Positions 19,057 through 28,042 of a stretch of 64,000 bases of DNA are shown in pieces. The DNA comes from Rhizobiales bacterium Y(2018) (GTDB lineage Bacteria; Pseudomonadota; Alphaproteobacteria; Rhizobiales; Aestuariivirgaceae): the NCBI GenBank assembly GCA_005502925.1, contig SCPD01000001.1, forward strand, positions 372,001 to 436,000, in the 5' to 3' direction. The notes under the pieces were generated by a model. That model ran no database searches, was not told the origin of the DNA, and saw only the letters and a program-made list of their open reading frames with translations. The position numbers and the translations under genes are program-made. Every line of letters starts with the position of its first letter. Within the stretch, counting starts at the first letter, position 1.

Positions 19057-19110
19057 GGCGACAGGATTCGTCACCCTCCTCACTTACAATTTCCTGATGA
19101 GGAGGACGAC
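19057..19110 (+). promoter_or_regulatory. RBS-sequestering hairpin upstream of second 89-aa gene
   Basis: CCTCCTCA (19075-19082) is perfectly complementary to TGAGGAGG (19098-19105), which contains the ribosome-binding site of the gene starting at 19113. The loop is 15 bases, and GTC/GAC add three outer pairs beyond a two-base internal mismatch. An imperfect upstream repeat GGCGAC (19057-19062)/GTCACC (19070-19075) could form the competing fold seen before copy 1. Conservation of the 13-base block between both copies supports a regulatory role. Confidence 0.5.
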
Positions 19111-19112
19111 AA

Positions 19113-19382
19113 ATGCACACGATTCATGCCCGCAAAAGATGTCAACAGCGCGCCATACGGCAGGACACTATCGACGTCCTCCTGGACTTTGGTCAATGCC
19201 GCCGACGGCATAACGCAGATGTCTATTTTTTGGATCATCGCGCCCGCAGAACGGCTCAACGAGCACTCGGCCGAAAGGCCTTTGCTAAGCTGGCCGATCG
19301 ATTGAATTGTTATCTAATTCTATCGGATGATGGCCATCTCATCACCGCTGCGAAGCGGCGACACAAACTAAAATTCAGATAG
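19113..19382 (+). CDS. 89-aa DUF4258/RelE-toxin-like small protein, copy 2
   Basis: This is a paralogue of the gene at 14524, of identical length and about 76% identical by eye count. The near-invariant core is HARKRCQQRAIR, LLDFGQCRRR, DHRARRTAQRALG, FAKLADRL and SDDG. Changes cluster at conservative positions (V/I, L/V, D/N), so both copies look maintained rather than decayed. A strong GAGGAGG lies seven bases before the ATG but can be buried in a hairpin. It follows the SbcC-like gene and precedes hsdM by 265 bases. The two copies are direct repeats bracketing the nuclease-ATPase pair. Confidence 0.7.
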   Translation: MHTIHARKRCQQRAIRQDTIDVLLDFGQCRRRHNADVYFLDHRARRTAQRALGRKAFAKLADRLNCYLILSDDGHLITAAKRRHKLKFR

Positions 19383-19647
19383 GGCGCAAGGGGGAAGAAC
19401 GACAAAGCTTAAACCGCTCAATTCTATCCAGGGCTGTATTCTGATGTCAATCTACCAAAGGTTTAATTGATCCCTCATCTCGCTCACGGGGCTAAGGAAC
19501 AGGTTGTCTAGGGATACGTATTTTCCTGTCTATAAAGAGGCCCGCCGGGACCGGGGGCCACAGGTTCATTCCGGCGATTGGCTTAGGTGGCACCCAAAGC
19601 TCTGCGAGGGTTCGCACCAGCCTGGCTTCTGGTTATAGTGGTCGAAA

Positions 19648-21840
19648 ATGACGGGGAGTTGGGATTCGAGAATGGATATGCGAGCAACCGCGGCGGTCAA
19701 GTCGGTGCCCCGAAAGGGAAAACAAGAACCACACGGCATTACCACCGACCACCTGCAGGGCCTTGAGAAATTCGAAGCCGGCCTCTGGAAGATTGCCGAC
19801 AACCTGCGGGCGAACTCCAATCTGGCGTCAAACGAATATTTCATGCCGATCATGGGCCTGATCTTTCTGCGTCATGCTACGAACCGTTTCTATGAGGCCA
19901 AGACGGCAATCGAGGCCGACAAGAAGGCGGGCAAAATACCCGACCGCCCCCTGGTCGAAGGCGATTTCACGCATCGCCGGGCGTTAAACTTACCCGAAAG
20001 TGCGCGGTTCGACGTGATCCTGAAGATGCTCAAGGGCGGCGATCTCGGCGCGACGCTTAACGCCGCCATGGAAGCAATCGAAGCTGCCTTCCCGCCGCTC
20101 GCGGGCCAACTACCAAAGGATTACGCGCGCTTCGAGAGCGGCATGCTTGAAGAGATGATGCGCATGTTCGACTCCGAGGGGCTGCGCACGGCCTCGGGCG
20201 ACGTGTTCGGCCGCATCTACGAATATTTCCTTGCCGAGTTCTCAAAGCAGGGTGCGCATGACAATGGCGAGTTCTTCACGCCTCCCTCGATTGTCCAGAC
20301 CATCGTGAACGTCATCGAGCCCGATCACGGCGTAATCCTCGACCCGGCCTGCGGTTCGGGCGGCATGTTCGTGCAGTCGAGCCATTTCATCGAGAACGCC
20401 GGCCAGGACACGATGAATAGTGTCACCTTCTACGGTCACGAGAAGAACGAGACCACGGCGAGGGTTGCACAGATCAACCTGGCAGTCCACGGTCTGGAAG
20501 GCACGATGCGGGCCGGGAACGAGGCCATCACCTATTACAAGGATCCGCACGAACTCATCGGCAAATGCGATTTCGTCATGGCCAATCCACCGTTCAATGT
20601 GGACGAGGTCGACGCCGAAAGGATCAAGGGCGACAAGCGCTTGCCGTTCGGCCTTCCAGGCGTCAACAAGGCAAAGAAGATCTCGAACGCCAACTATCTA
20701 TGGCTTTCCTATTTCTACGCCTATTTGAACGAGACGGGCCGCGCCGGCGTGGTGATGTCCTCACAGGCATCGAGCGCCGGGCGGGACGAAGCCACCGTGC
20801 GTCAGAAGCTGATCGAGACCGGTGCGGTCGATGTCATGATCGATATTCGCGGGAATTTCTTCTACACGCGCACCGTGCCTTGCCAGCTCTGGTTTTTCGA
20901 CCGGGCGAAGGAGAAGGACGACGCGCGGCGCGACCACATCCTGATGCTCGACGCGCGCAAAATCTTCCGCAAGGTGTCGCGCGCGGTCTGCGATTTTAGC
21001 CCGGAGCAGCAGAAGAACATTGCCGCCATCATCTGGCTCTATCGCGGACAGTCTGATCGCTTCCTTAAGCTCGTCGAAGCCTATCTAGCCCAGGCGATCG
21101 CGGACGGCGGAGCGGCGAGCGCTCCCCTCGCGGACTTCGAGGACGCCCTCGGCAAGGTTGTCGGCCTTATCGAACCCTTCGCCAAGTTAAAGCGCGAGAA
21201 TGATCCGCTGGCGGAGCCGTGGGAGGAGCTCACCGGCGCGATGGCGACAGTAACGGTAGACATCGCGACCTTCGGCAAGGAAGCGGCGGCACGGGCGGCT
21301 GCATGGACGTCCGTAGGCCGCAAGAATGCCGGGCTTAATGTGGCGCGCCTTGCACTGCATCCGCTGGCAGACCGCTGCCGTGACCTGACCAAGCAGATCG
21401 ACCATGCGGCGAAGCTCGCAGGTCGCATGATCGATATCGCCGTAAAGGAACTCGCCGCACGGGATTCAGACGCGTGGGGGAACGGCGACGTGAACAAGGC
21501 GCGCAAGGCGCTGGAGGCGGCACGCGCCGACGCCGTAGAGGCGCTTCGGCATCCGCGCTATTTCGTGCGTCAGGCCGACTGGCTTCAGGAACGCTTCCCG
21601 GAGGCGAAGCTCCGCGATGTGGAAGGTCTGGTGAAGCTGGTCGATCGGGCCATGATCAAGGCGCATGACTGGAGTCTGACACCAGGACGCTATGTCGGCG
21701 TTGCGTCGGACGAGCAGGACGAGAGCTTCGACTTCGAGGAGGCGTTGCGCGCAATCCATATCGACCTGAAAGAGCTGAACGAGGAAGCGGTGGAGCTGGC
21801 CACACGGATCGCCAAGAACTTTGAGGAATTGGGCGTGTGA
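19648..21840 (+). CDS. hsdM: Type I restriction-modification DNA adenine methylase subunit M
   Basis: This 730-aa N6-adenine methyltransferase has the HsdM N-terminal helical domain (LWKIADNLRANSNLASNEY, LIFLRHATNRF), AdoMet motif I DPACGSGGMF (about 232-241) and catalytic motif IV NPPF (about 313). It is longer than a classic HsdM (about 520 aa), with a helical C-terminal extension from about 450. The ATG at 19648 is used here, but 19672 and 19678 are possible and better placed after GGGAG/GGGA. Its stop overlaps the hsdS start. With HsdS it methylates the host recognition site, and with HsdR it restricts unmodified DNA. Confidence 0.93.
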   Translation: MTGSWDSRMDMRATAAVKSVPRKGKQEPHGITTDHLQGLEKFEAGLWKIADNLRANSNLASNEYFMPIMGLIFLRHATNRFYEAKTAIEADKKAGKIPDRPLVEGDFTHRRALNLPESARFDVILKMLKGGDLGATLNAAMEAIEAAFPPLAGQLPKDYARFESGMLEEMMRMFDSEGLRTASGDVFGRIYEYFLAEFSKQGAHDNGEFFTPPSIVQTIVNVIEPDHGVILDPACGSGGMFVQSSHFIENAGQDTMNSVTFYGHEKNETTARVAQINLAVHGLEGTMRAGNEAITYYKDPHELIGKCDFVMANPPFNVDEVDAERIKGDKRLPFGLPGVNKAKKISNANYLWLSYFYAYLNETGRAGVVMSSQASSAGRDEATVRQKLIETGAVDVMIDIRGNFFYTRTVPCQLWFFDRAKEKDDARRDHILMLDARKIFRKVSRAVCDFSPEQQKNIAAIIWLYRGQSDRFLKLVEAYLAQAIADGGAASAPLADFEDALGKVVGLIEPFAKLKRENDPLAEPWEELTGAMATVTVDIATFGKEAAARAAAWTSVGRKNAGLNVARLALHPLADRCRDLTKQIDHAAKLAGRMIDIAVKELAARDSDAWGNGDVNKARKALEAARADAVEALRHPRYFVRQADWLQERFPEAKLRDVEGLVKLVDRAMIKAHDWSLTPGRYVGVASDEQDESFDFEEALRAIHIDLKELNEEAVELATRIAKNFEELGV

Positions 21841-23087
21841 GGGCGATCATCGACGCAGGCTATAAAGTCCCCGACGGCTGGATCGTGCGCACAGTCGATG
21901 AGATTAAAGCCAACGAGGCGAGCTCCTGTGTCTCGGGCCCCTTCGGTTCGAAAATAAGTTCAAAGTATTTCGTAGAACAAGGTGTTCCGGTAATTCGGGG
22001 TTCAAACCTGCGGGATGACCTCACGAGGTTCGTTCCCGAGGGATTCGTGTTCGTTTCCGAGGATCGAGCCCGGGAATACGGTCCTCAACACGTCCGGGGC
22101 AACGACCTCGTATTCACCTGCTGGGGCACAATCGGTCAGGTTGGCATTGTGCCAACTGACGGACCACACAATTGCTACATTATTTCTAACAAGCAGCTGA
22201 AACTGCGAGTCAATGCCCAGATCGCAAACCCACTCTTCTGTTTCTACTATTTTTCGTCTCCAAAATACGTCGAATACGTTCGAGGACGGGGCATCGGCGG
22301 CGCAGTGCCGGGAATCAATCTAGGGATACTGAAATCTCTGAAGATCGCTCTGCCGAGCCGTCCGGTTCAGGACCAAATCGTTTCATTTCTCTCTGCCTAC
22401 GACGACCTGATCGAGAACAATCGGCGGCGGATTGCTCTTCTGGAAGAAGCGGCGCGGATGCTTTACCGCGAGTGGTTCGTCCATTTCCGCTTCCCCGGCC
22501 ACGAACATGTCAAAATCATCGACGGCATCCCAGAGGGGTGGGAACGGCGGTCGCTAGTCCAAATTGCCGAGATAGTCATGGGACAAAGCCCTAAGTCTTT
22601 GTTCTACAACGAGACAGAGGATGGCCTGCCGTTCCATCAAGGCGTAACTGATTACGGCTTCAGGTTTGTGTCTCATCGCACTTATTCAACGAAGGTTACG
22701 AAGATCGCAGAGGCGAACGACACTTTGCTAAGCGTGCGCGCGCCAGTTGGACGCATTAACGTGACAAGGGAAAAGATCGTTCTCGGGCGAGGCCTCGCCG
22801 CACTTCGATCGCGAAACGGCCATCGATCGTTCCTATTCTATGCGCTAAAGAACCACTTCTATGCAGAAGACATAATTGGCACTGGTGCCATCTACGCCGC
22901 TACAAACAAAAAGGAGCTCGAAGGCCAGTTGCTCGTAATCCCCACTAACTTACTGCTTTCTGAATTTGATGAGCAGGCTGGCAATATCGACGAGCAGATT
23001 GCAAACTTGACGAGCCAGAATGAGAAACTCACCGAGGCCCGCGACCTACTTCTCCCGCGGCTGATGAACGGGGAGATCGCGGTGTGA
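21837..23087 (+). CDS. hsdS: Type I restriction-modification specificity subunit S
   Basis: This 416-aa specificity subunit has two target-recognition domains, each followed by a helical spacer. The first half ends in LPSRPVQDQIVSFLSAYDD... NRRRIALLEE, and the second in FDEQAGNIDEQIANL... LLLPRLMNGEI, a typical HsdS ending. The start is a GTG overlapping the hsdM stop (GTGTGA). The two half-sites of the DNA target cannot be predicted from the sequence by eye. The gene is AT-richer inside the recognition domains than its neighbours, as expected for exchangeable segments. Confidence 0.92.
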   Translation: MRAIIDAGYKVPDGWIVRTVDEIKANEASSCVSGPFGSKISSKYFVEQGVPVIRGSNLRDDLTRFVPEGFVFVSEDRAREYGPQHVRGNDLVFTCWGTIGQVGIVPTDGPHNCYIISNKQLKLRVNAQIANPLFCFYYFSSPKYVEYVRGRGIGGAVPGINLGILKSLKIALPSRPVQDQIVSFLSAYDDLIENNRRRIALLEEAARMLYREWFVHFRFPGHEHVKIIDGIPEGWERRSLVQIAEIVMGQSPKSLFYNETEDGLPFHQGVTDYGFRFVSHRTYSTKVTKIAEANDTLLSVRAPVGRINVTREKIVLGRGLAALRSRNGHRSFLFYALKNHFYAEDIIGTGAIYAATNKKELEGQLLVIPTNLLLSEFDEQAGNIDEQIANLTSQNEKLTEARDLLLPRLMNGEIAV

Positions 23088-23106
23088 TAGCCACGGCCCG
23101 TTGACA

Positions 23107-26100
23107 ATGGCAGTCACCCGCATCAACAGCGAGGACCGGCTGGTGCAGGCGACCTTCGCCGAGCATCTCAAGGACAAGCTCGGCTGGGAGAGCGTCTATG
23201 CCTGGAACGACGAGACCTTCGGGCCGGGCGGCACTCTCGGGCGGAAGGATGCCACCGAGGCGGTGCTGACCCACGATCTGCGAGCAGCGCTTGAACGCCT
23301 CAACCCGGATCTGCCGGCTTTTGCTATCGATGATGCTATGCGGTCGCTTACCGTCCACGACTTTAGCCGCTCGATGGTGCAGCACAACCACGACTTCTAT
23401 CGCCTGATCCACAACGGAGTGCCAGTCTCCTATCGGGACGCAGCCGGGCGTCTTCGCAACGCTCGCGCCCGCGTGATCGACTTCGACAACTCGCCAGGTG
23501 CGAACCGCTTCCTCGCCGTGCGGGAGCTCAAGCTTACTGGTCTGCGCACACCTAACTACAACCGACGCGCCGATCTCGTCTGCTTCGTCAACGGACTGCC
23601 GCTGGTCTTCATCGAGCTAAAGGCTGTCTACAAAAACATCCGTGCCGGCTTCGACGGAAACTTGCGCGACTATATGGATGAGAACGTTATCGCGCACGCC
23701 TTCCATCACAACGCTTTCCTGATCGTCTCGAACGGCGACCGCGCTCGCTATGGCTCGATCACCAGCCAATGGGAGCATTTCTACGAATGGAAGCGCCTCG
23801 ACGAGTCCGACAAGGGTAAGGTCGATGCCGAAATCCTACTCGACGGCATGCTAGCGCATGACCGGCTGCTCGACATCATCGAGAACTTCATCTTATTCGA
23901 CGCGAGCAAGCCGGGCGCGACGCGCAAAGTGGTGGCGCGCAACCACCAGGTGCTCGGCGTCAACCGCGCGGTGGTATCAGTCGAGTGGCAGGAGGAGCTG
24001 AAGCGCGAGTTTCCGCTGGAAAGGCGGCTCCAGCATCGGGTAATCGATCTGCCACTGGAAAGACGCGCCATCGCCGACGAGAAGCGGCGTAGTGAGGCGA
24101 AAGCGGACGGACTACCCGTTCTGCCGTCGTTCATCCCTGAAGGGCCGGTGAAGATCGTCGAACGAGCGCATCCCGATCTAGGCCGGCTCGGCGTGTTCTG
24201 GCATACGCAGGGTAGCGGCAAGTCCTATTCCATGGCGTTCTTCGCCGAGAAGGTCCGACGCAAGGTGCCAGGGAATTTCACCTTCCTGTTGATGACCGAC
24301 CGTCACGATCTCGACGATCAGATTTACAAGACCTTCGCCGGAAGTGGCATCGCCGGCGAAGGAACGCCGCGTGCTGAAAACGGGGACGAACTCGAACGCA
24401 TCCTGAAAGAGAACCATCCTTACGTCTTCAGCCTGATACACAAGTTCAATAAGGACGTTGACCCTAAGCTGCCCTACAGCGAGCGAGACGATATCATCGT
24501 TATCTCCGACGAGGCGCACCGGACGCAGTCGGGACGGCTCGCGCGCAATATGCGTCTCGCTCTGCCCAACGCCGCCTTCATCGGATTTACGGGAACGCCG
24601 TTATTCAAGCAGGACGAGATCACCAAGCGCATCTTCGGCGACTATGTCTCGCGCTACGACTTCAAACGCTCGGAGGAAGACGGTGCCACGGTCAAGCTCG
24701 TTTACGAGAACCGCGGCGAGAAGCTCGGCGTAGCGCGCCTTGATCTGAACACTCGTATCGCGGAGAAAATTGAGGAGGCCGAGCTCGACCCGGACCAAGC
24801 GGCGCTCCTCGAGAAGCTCCTCGGCAAAGACTACGAGGTGATCACGGCTGATGAGCGCCTCGACAAGATTGCCGCCGATTTCGTCGAGCATTGCACGACC
24901 CGGTGGGAATCCGGCAAAGCGATGGTGGTCTGCATCGACAAGATCACCTGCGCACGCGTGTATCAGCGGATCATGCCTCTCTGGGCCGCGAAGACGGCAG
25001 AGATTCGAGCAGCCTACGAAGTAATGCAGGCGAGAGCGGCGGGCGCTACTGACGAGGCCGCGCGCGCCGCACTTCTGGACGAGGCGGCGATCCTGAAGGC
25101 GCAGGCCGTCTGGCTCGAGGAAACTATCGTCGAGATCATTATCAGCGAGGCGCAGAACGAGGTCGCCGACTTCAGAAAATGGGGATTCGACATCATTCCG
25201 CATCGCGAGCTGATGAAGAAGGGTTTCGAAACAAGAGACGGCAAGCGGGTCGATGTCGAGACTGGATTCAAGACGCCCGAGCATCCGTTCCGAGTGGCTA
25301 TCGTCTGCGCCATGTGGCTGACGGGCTTCGACGTGGAGAGCCTGTCTACGCTCTACATCGACAAACCCATGAAGGCGCACACCCTGATGCAGGCCATCGC
25401 GCGGGCGAACCGCGTCTATCCGGGCAAGGACTTTGGCCTGATCGTCGACTACAATGGCATGCTGGCAAGCCTGCGTGCGGCACTGGCGCAATATGCGCTG
25501 GGCGACGACGGCACGGGAGGCGAAGAGATCGTCGCGCCGATCGAGGAGCGGGTGCAAGCGCTCATCGAAGCTATCGAGGCGACCGAGGCTCATCTCAAGG
25601 CATTTGGCTTTGATCCAGTGTCACTCATCGGGACAAATGGTTTCCCACGTATAAAGGCCATCGCCGACGCCGTAGAAGCCGTTTATACGAGTGATGAGGT
25701 CAAAAGACGGTTCGAGATATTGGCGCGGCTGGTCTTTATCCGCTTCAAGGCGCTGCTGATGGAACCGACCGCATTCACCTATGCGGAACGGCACGACAAT
25801 ATCGAGGCCATTTACAGGAAACTCTCGGAACGGCGCGACACGGCCGACGTGACCGAACTGCTCAAGGAATTGCACCGGATCGTGAACGAGGCCATCCGGA
25901 CGGAGGCGCCCGGCGAGGATCAAGCCGAAGGGCTGACGTTTGATCTCAGCCGGATCGATATGGAGAAACTGCGTGAGGAGTTCGCGAAGAAGGTGAGCCG
26001 CAAGGCGACAATGATCGAGGATATCCGCGAAATCGTCGAGAAGAAACTTGCCGAGATGCTTGCGCGCAACCCGACGCGCATGGACTACCAGCGCAAATAC

Positions 26101-26532
26101 GAGGAAATCGTCGCCGACTATAATCGCGAGAAGGACCGGACAGCGATCGAGGAGATATTCCGACAGCTCGTCGAACTGGTGGACAGCCTCGATAAGGAAC
26201 AGAAGCGTGCGGCCCGGGAAGGACTCCGCGAGGATGAACTGGCGTTGTTCGACCTGCTGCAGAAGGACGGGTTAGACAAAAGCGCACGCGAAAGAGTGAA
26301 GCAGGCCAGCCGCGAGTTGCTCGCCGCGATCAAAGCCCGGTTGGGCGAACTTGATCGCTTCTGGGCGAAGGAGCAAACAAAGGCCGAGGTAGAAGTATTA
26401 ATTCTCAACAGAGTGCACGCGAGTCTTCCGGTGCCACCCTTTACGCTGGAAGAGAAACAACTCATCGCCGCTAATATCTATGCTCATGTTTGGCAGCAGG
26501 CGATGAGCGGCGAACTTGGGAAGGCGGCATGA
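23107..26532 (+). CDS. hsdR: Type I restriction endonuclease/translocase subunit R
   Basis: This protein of about 1141 aa has the HsdR N-terminal nuclease domain with a PD-(D/E)XK signature ending in FIELKAVY (about 172), then superfamily 2 translocase motifs HTQGSGKS (about 366-373), SDEAHRTQSG (about 469), FTGTPLF and, in the second lobe, MWLTGFDVESLSTLYIDKP and AIARANRVYPGK. It ends in a long charged helical C-terminal domain. A TTG at 23101 is an alternative start. It sits 19 bases after hsdS, completing an M-S-R operon. The complex cuts unmodified DNA after ATP-driven translocation. Confidence 0.92.
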   Translation: MAVTRINSEDRLVQATFAEHLKDKLGWESVYAWNDETFGPGGTLGRKDATEAVLTHDLRAALERLNPDLPAFAIDDAMRSLTVHDFSRSMVQHNHDFYRLIHNGVPVSYRDAAGRLRNARARVIDFDNSPGANRFLAVRELKLTGLRTPNYNRRADLVCFVNGLPLVFIELKAVYKNIRAGFDGNLRDYMDENVIAHAFHHNAFLIVSNGDRARYGSITSQWEHFYEWKRLDESDKGKVDAEILLDGMLAHDRLLDIIENFILFDASKPGATRKVVARNHQVLGVNRAVVSVEWQEELKREFPLERRLQHRVIDLPLERRAIADEKRRSEAKADGLPVLPSFIPEGPVKIVERAHPDLGRLGVFWHTQGSGKSYSMAFFAEKVRRKVPGNFTFLLMTDRHDLDDQIYKTFAGSGIAGEGTPRAENGDELERILKENHPYVFSLIHKFNKDVDPKLPYSERDDIIVISDEAHRTQSGRLARNMRLALPNAAFIGFTGTPLFKQDEITKRIFGDYVSRYDFKRSEEDGATVKLVYENRGEKLGVARLDLNTRIAEKIEEAELDPDQAALLEKLLGKDYEVITADERLDKIAADFVEHCTTRWESGKAMVVCIDKITCARVYQRIMPLWAAKTAEIRAAYEVMQARAAGATDEAARAALLDEAAILKAQAVWLEETIVEIIISEAQNEVADFRKWGFDIIPHRELMKKGFETRDGKRVDVETGFKTPEHPFRVAIVCAMWLTGFDVESLSTLYIDKPMKAHTLMQAIARANRVYPGKDFGLIVDYNGMLASLRAALAQYALGDDGTGGEEIVAPIEERVQALIEAIEATEAHLKAFGFDPVSLIGTNGFPRIKAIADAVEAVYTSDEVKRRFEILARLVFIRFKALLMEPTAFTYAERHDNIEAIYRKLSERRDTADVTELLKELHRIVNEAIRTEAPGEDQAEGLTFDLSRIDMEKLREEFAKKVSRKATMIEDIREIVEKKLAEMLARNPTRMDYQRKYEEIVADYNREKDRTAIEEIFRQLVELVDSLDKEQKRAAREGLREDELALFDLLQKDGLDKSARERVKQASRELLAAIKARLGELDRFWAKEQTKAEVEVLILNRVHASLPVPPFTLEEKQLIAANIYAHVWQQAMSGELGKAA

Positions 26533-26729
26533 ATACCCGTTTCGCCATTACGTCGGCACCGGCGATTTGGGCTGATGCCTATCTCGCGGCGAAAGGTTAC
26601 GCGGTTTTGCATCCGGGGGCGTTCGCACTCTCACCCAAATGCTTCCAGGCTTGTGCTGGTGCGCAAATTAGACAAGGACTGAGGCTCGCTGCAACCTTGG
26701 TGTGGCTGAGGCACTCTCAGCGAAGCTGA
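26529..26729 (+). pseudogene. 66-codon stub coupled to hsdR, probably a truncated gene
   Basis: An ATG at 26529 overlaps the hsdR stop (ATGA), the usual sign of a further operon gene, but the frame closes after 66 codons. The sequence begins MNTRFAITSAPAIWADAYL and has no recognisable domain. Some type I operons carry a metalloprotease or other accessory gene at this place, so I infer that the fourth gene has been lost and only its beginning remains. It may equally be a genuine small protein. The following genes lie on the other strand or belong to unrelated mobile DNA. Confidence 0.35.
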
Positions 26730-26741
26730 CCTGAGCGGACG

Positions 26742-27101
26742 CTATTTCTTTAACCGCTTAATTCCGCCTTCCACAAGCTTGGAGTTTCTAATAGCGAGAC
26801 GTGTTACATGAATCTTCTCTAAGGGCCAAGCACCCCCATAACTCCTCAAGTCCGCCTCCAATTGCTTTCGGAACTGGACCACCTCCTCAAGTGAGCAGGA
26901 CCCAAGGTCGGGAAGCTTAAAATCGAGGTCTAAGTCATCAAGCCTGACGTTGCCTTCTAATGCACGTAAATCGACGTCTGGGCTCCAGTCAGTGTCCGCG
27001 GCGCTAAAACCAGACTCAGACTCGTCGGGTTTCGTAGGTCCTTTTCGGACGGTTGCCGGCGGCACGCCTTTTCGCCTTGTTGAAGATCCTTTTTGTTTCA
27101 C
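26742..27101 (-). CDS. Small charged protein of unknown function
   Basis: This 119-aa frame starts at a GTG at 27101 behind a strong GGTGGAGG four to five bases away on the minus strand, which is the main evidence that it is real. The first 40 residues are Lys/Arg/Pro-rich (MKQKGSSTRRKGVP) and probably disordered. The middle is acidic, with LDDLDLDFKLPDL, and the end is helical. I recognise no family. It lies tail-to-tail with the hsdR operon, 12 bases from the stub's stop. Confidence 0.5.
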   Translation of the reverse strand: MKQKGSSTRRKGVPPATVRKGPTKPDESESGFSAADTDWSPDVDLRALEGNVRLDDLDLDFKLPDLGSCSLEEVVQFRKQLEADLRSYGGAWPLEKIHVTRLAIRNSKLVEGGIKRLKK

Positions 27102-27325
27102 TTCGCCTCCACCTCAGACAATCACCTTACGCAAAGTAAGCATTTTGAGAAACATCTTGGACGCTCCCGACCGAGGGGAGGCGGTCCACAGTAGTTGCAA
27201 GATATCTATTTGCAAGCCGCCCGTCTAAATCGATATCGCGCAGTGTGGCGCTTTCCTCGCGATCGCCTTATATCCTGTGGGAATCGAATTGGCCCCTTCC
27301 CCCATCGACGCCCCATCAGTGATTT

Positions 27326-28042
27326 ATGACTACGAAGCCTCTCGTCGCCTATGTTTCACTTTTCTCTCGTAAGAGCCTTAGTATCGACGAACTTAAGGCA
27401 TCGCCGGAGTTGAAGGAGCAACTTTATCTGGTCCGGAAATTTGCCAAGACCACCGGACGCAAGCTCCTTACGACATTCACTCGTCAAAGCACGTATCGGC
27501 GAAAGACGTTTTTTCATGAAGAGCAGTTTCAGTTGGCTATTAGAGAGTGCGACAAGCGTGAGGCGGACTTGGTAGTCGCCGATCTGTTCGGCCTCATGAG
27601 CAACCTGAACGTTGAAGAGACAAAGAGTGCAATTACTCGGTTATCAGGCCTAACGTTTCTGGTGTTCTCAGCTGCTGACGGTGGAGTCGCAGATCCGGCT
27701 GTGCTCCTTGTTAAAGCAAAAGCGGAGAACCTTGAGAGAAAGCGACGACGTTTTCGCACCCAGATCGGCGCTGAGGCGAGAGGTGCGAAGGCAGATCGTG
27801 CTGAGCGCTCAGGCACGGGGCTGAGGGGAGCGAAAATAGTTGCCAAGAAAAGCGATGATCGAGCTCGGACGCTGGCGCCGCTATTAGCATCCATGATCGG
27901 ATCTGGCCAATCTCCATCACTTGGAGAAATGGCTCAAGCCCTCAATGGGAAAGGCATTCCGACGCCGCGTGGTGGAGTGTGGCACCATGGGTCTGTGCGG
28001 CGAGTAATTGAACGGTGCCGGAAGTTGAAGCTCTTAGACTAG
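27326..28042 (+). CDS. Serine recombinase (resolvase)-like protein with degenerate catalytic domain
   Basis: The 238-aa protein ends in a resolvase-type recombinase DNA-binding segment, LNGKGIPTPRGGVWHHGSVRRVIERC, which is typical of large serine recombinases. Its N-terminal 130 residues align loosely with the resolvase fold (VAYVSLFSRKSL, LVRKFAKTTGRKL, ADLVVADLFGLM, DGGVADPAVLLV). They lack the usual Y-x-R-V-S-T-x-x-Q active-site stretch, so catalysis is doubtful. It may be a regulator or a relic of a mobile element. Known recombinases of this type move islands and transposons, which fits the patchy surroundings. Confidence 0.6.
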   Translation: MTTKPLVAYVSLFSRKSLSIDELKASPELKEQLYLVRKFAKTTGRKLLTTFTRQSTYRRKTFFHEEQFQLAIRECDKREADLVVADLFGLMSNLNVEETKSAITRLSGLTFLVFSAADGGVADPAVLLVKAKAENLERKRRRFRTQIGAEARGAKADRAERSGTGLRGAKIVAKKSDDRARTLAPLLASMIGSGQSPSLGEMAQALNGKGIPTPRGGVWHHGSVRRVIERCRKLKLLD

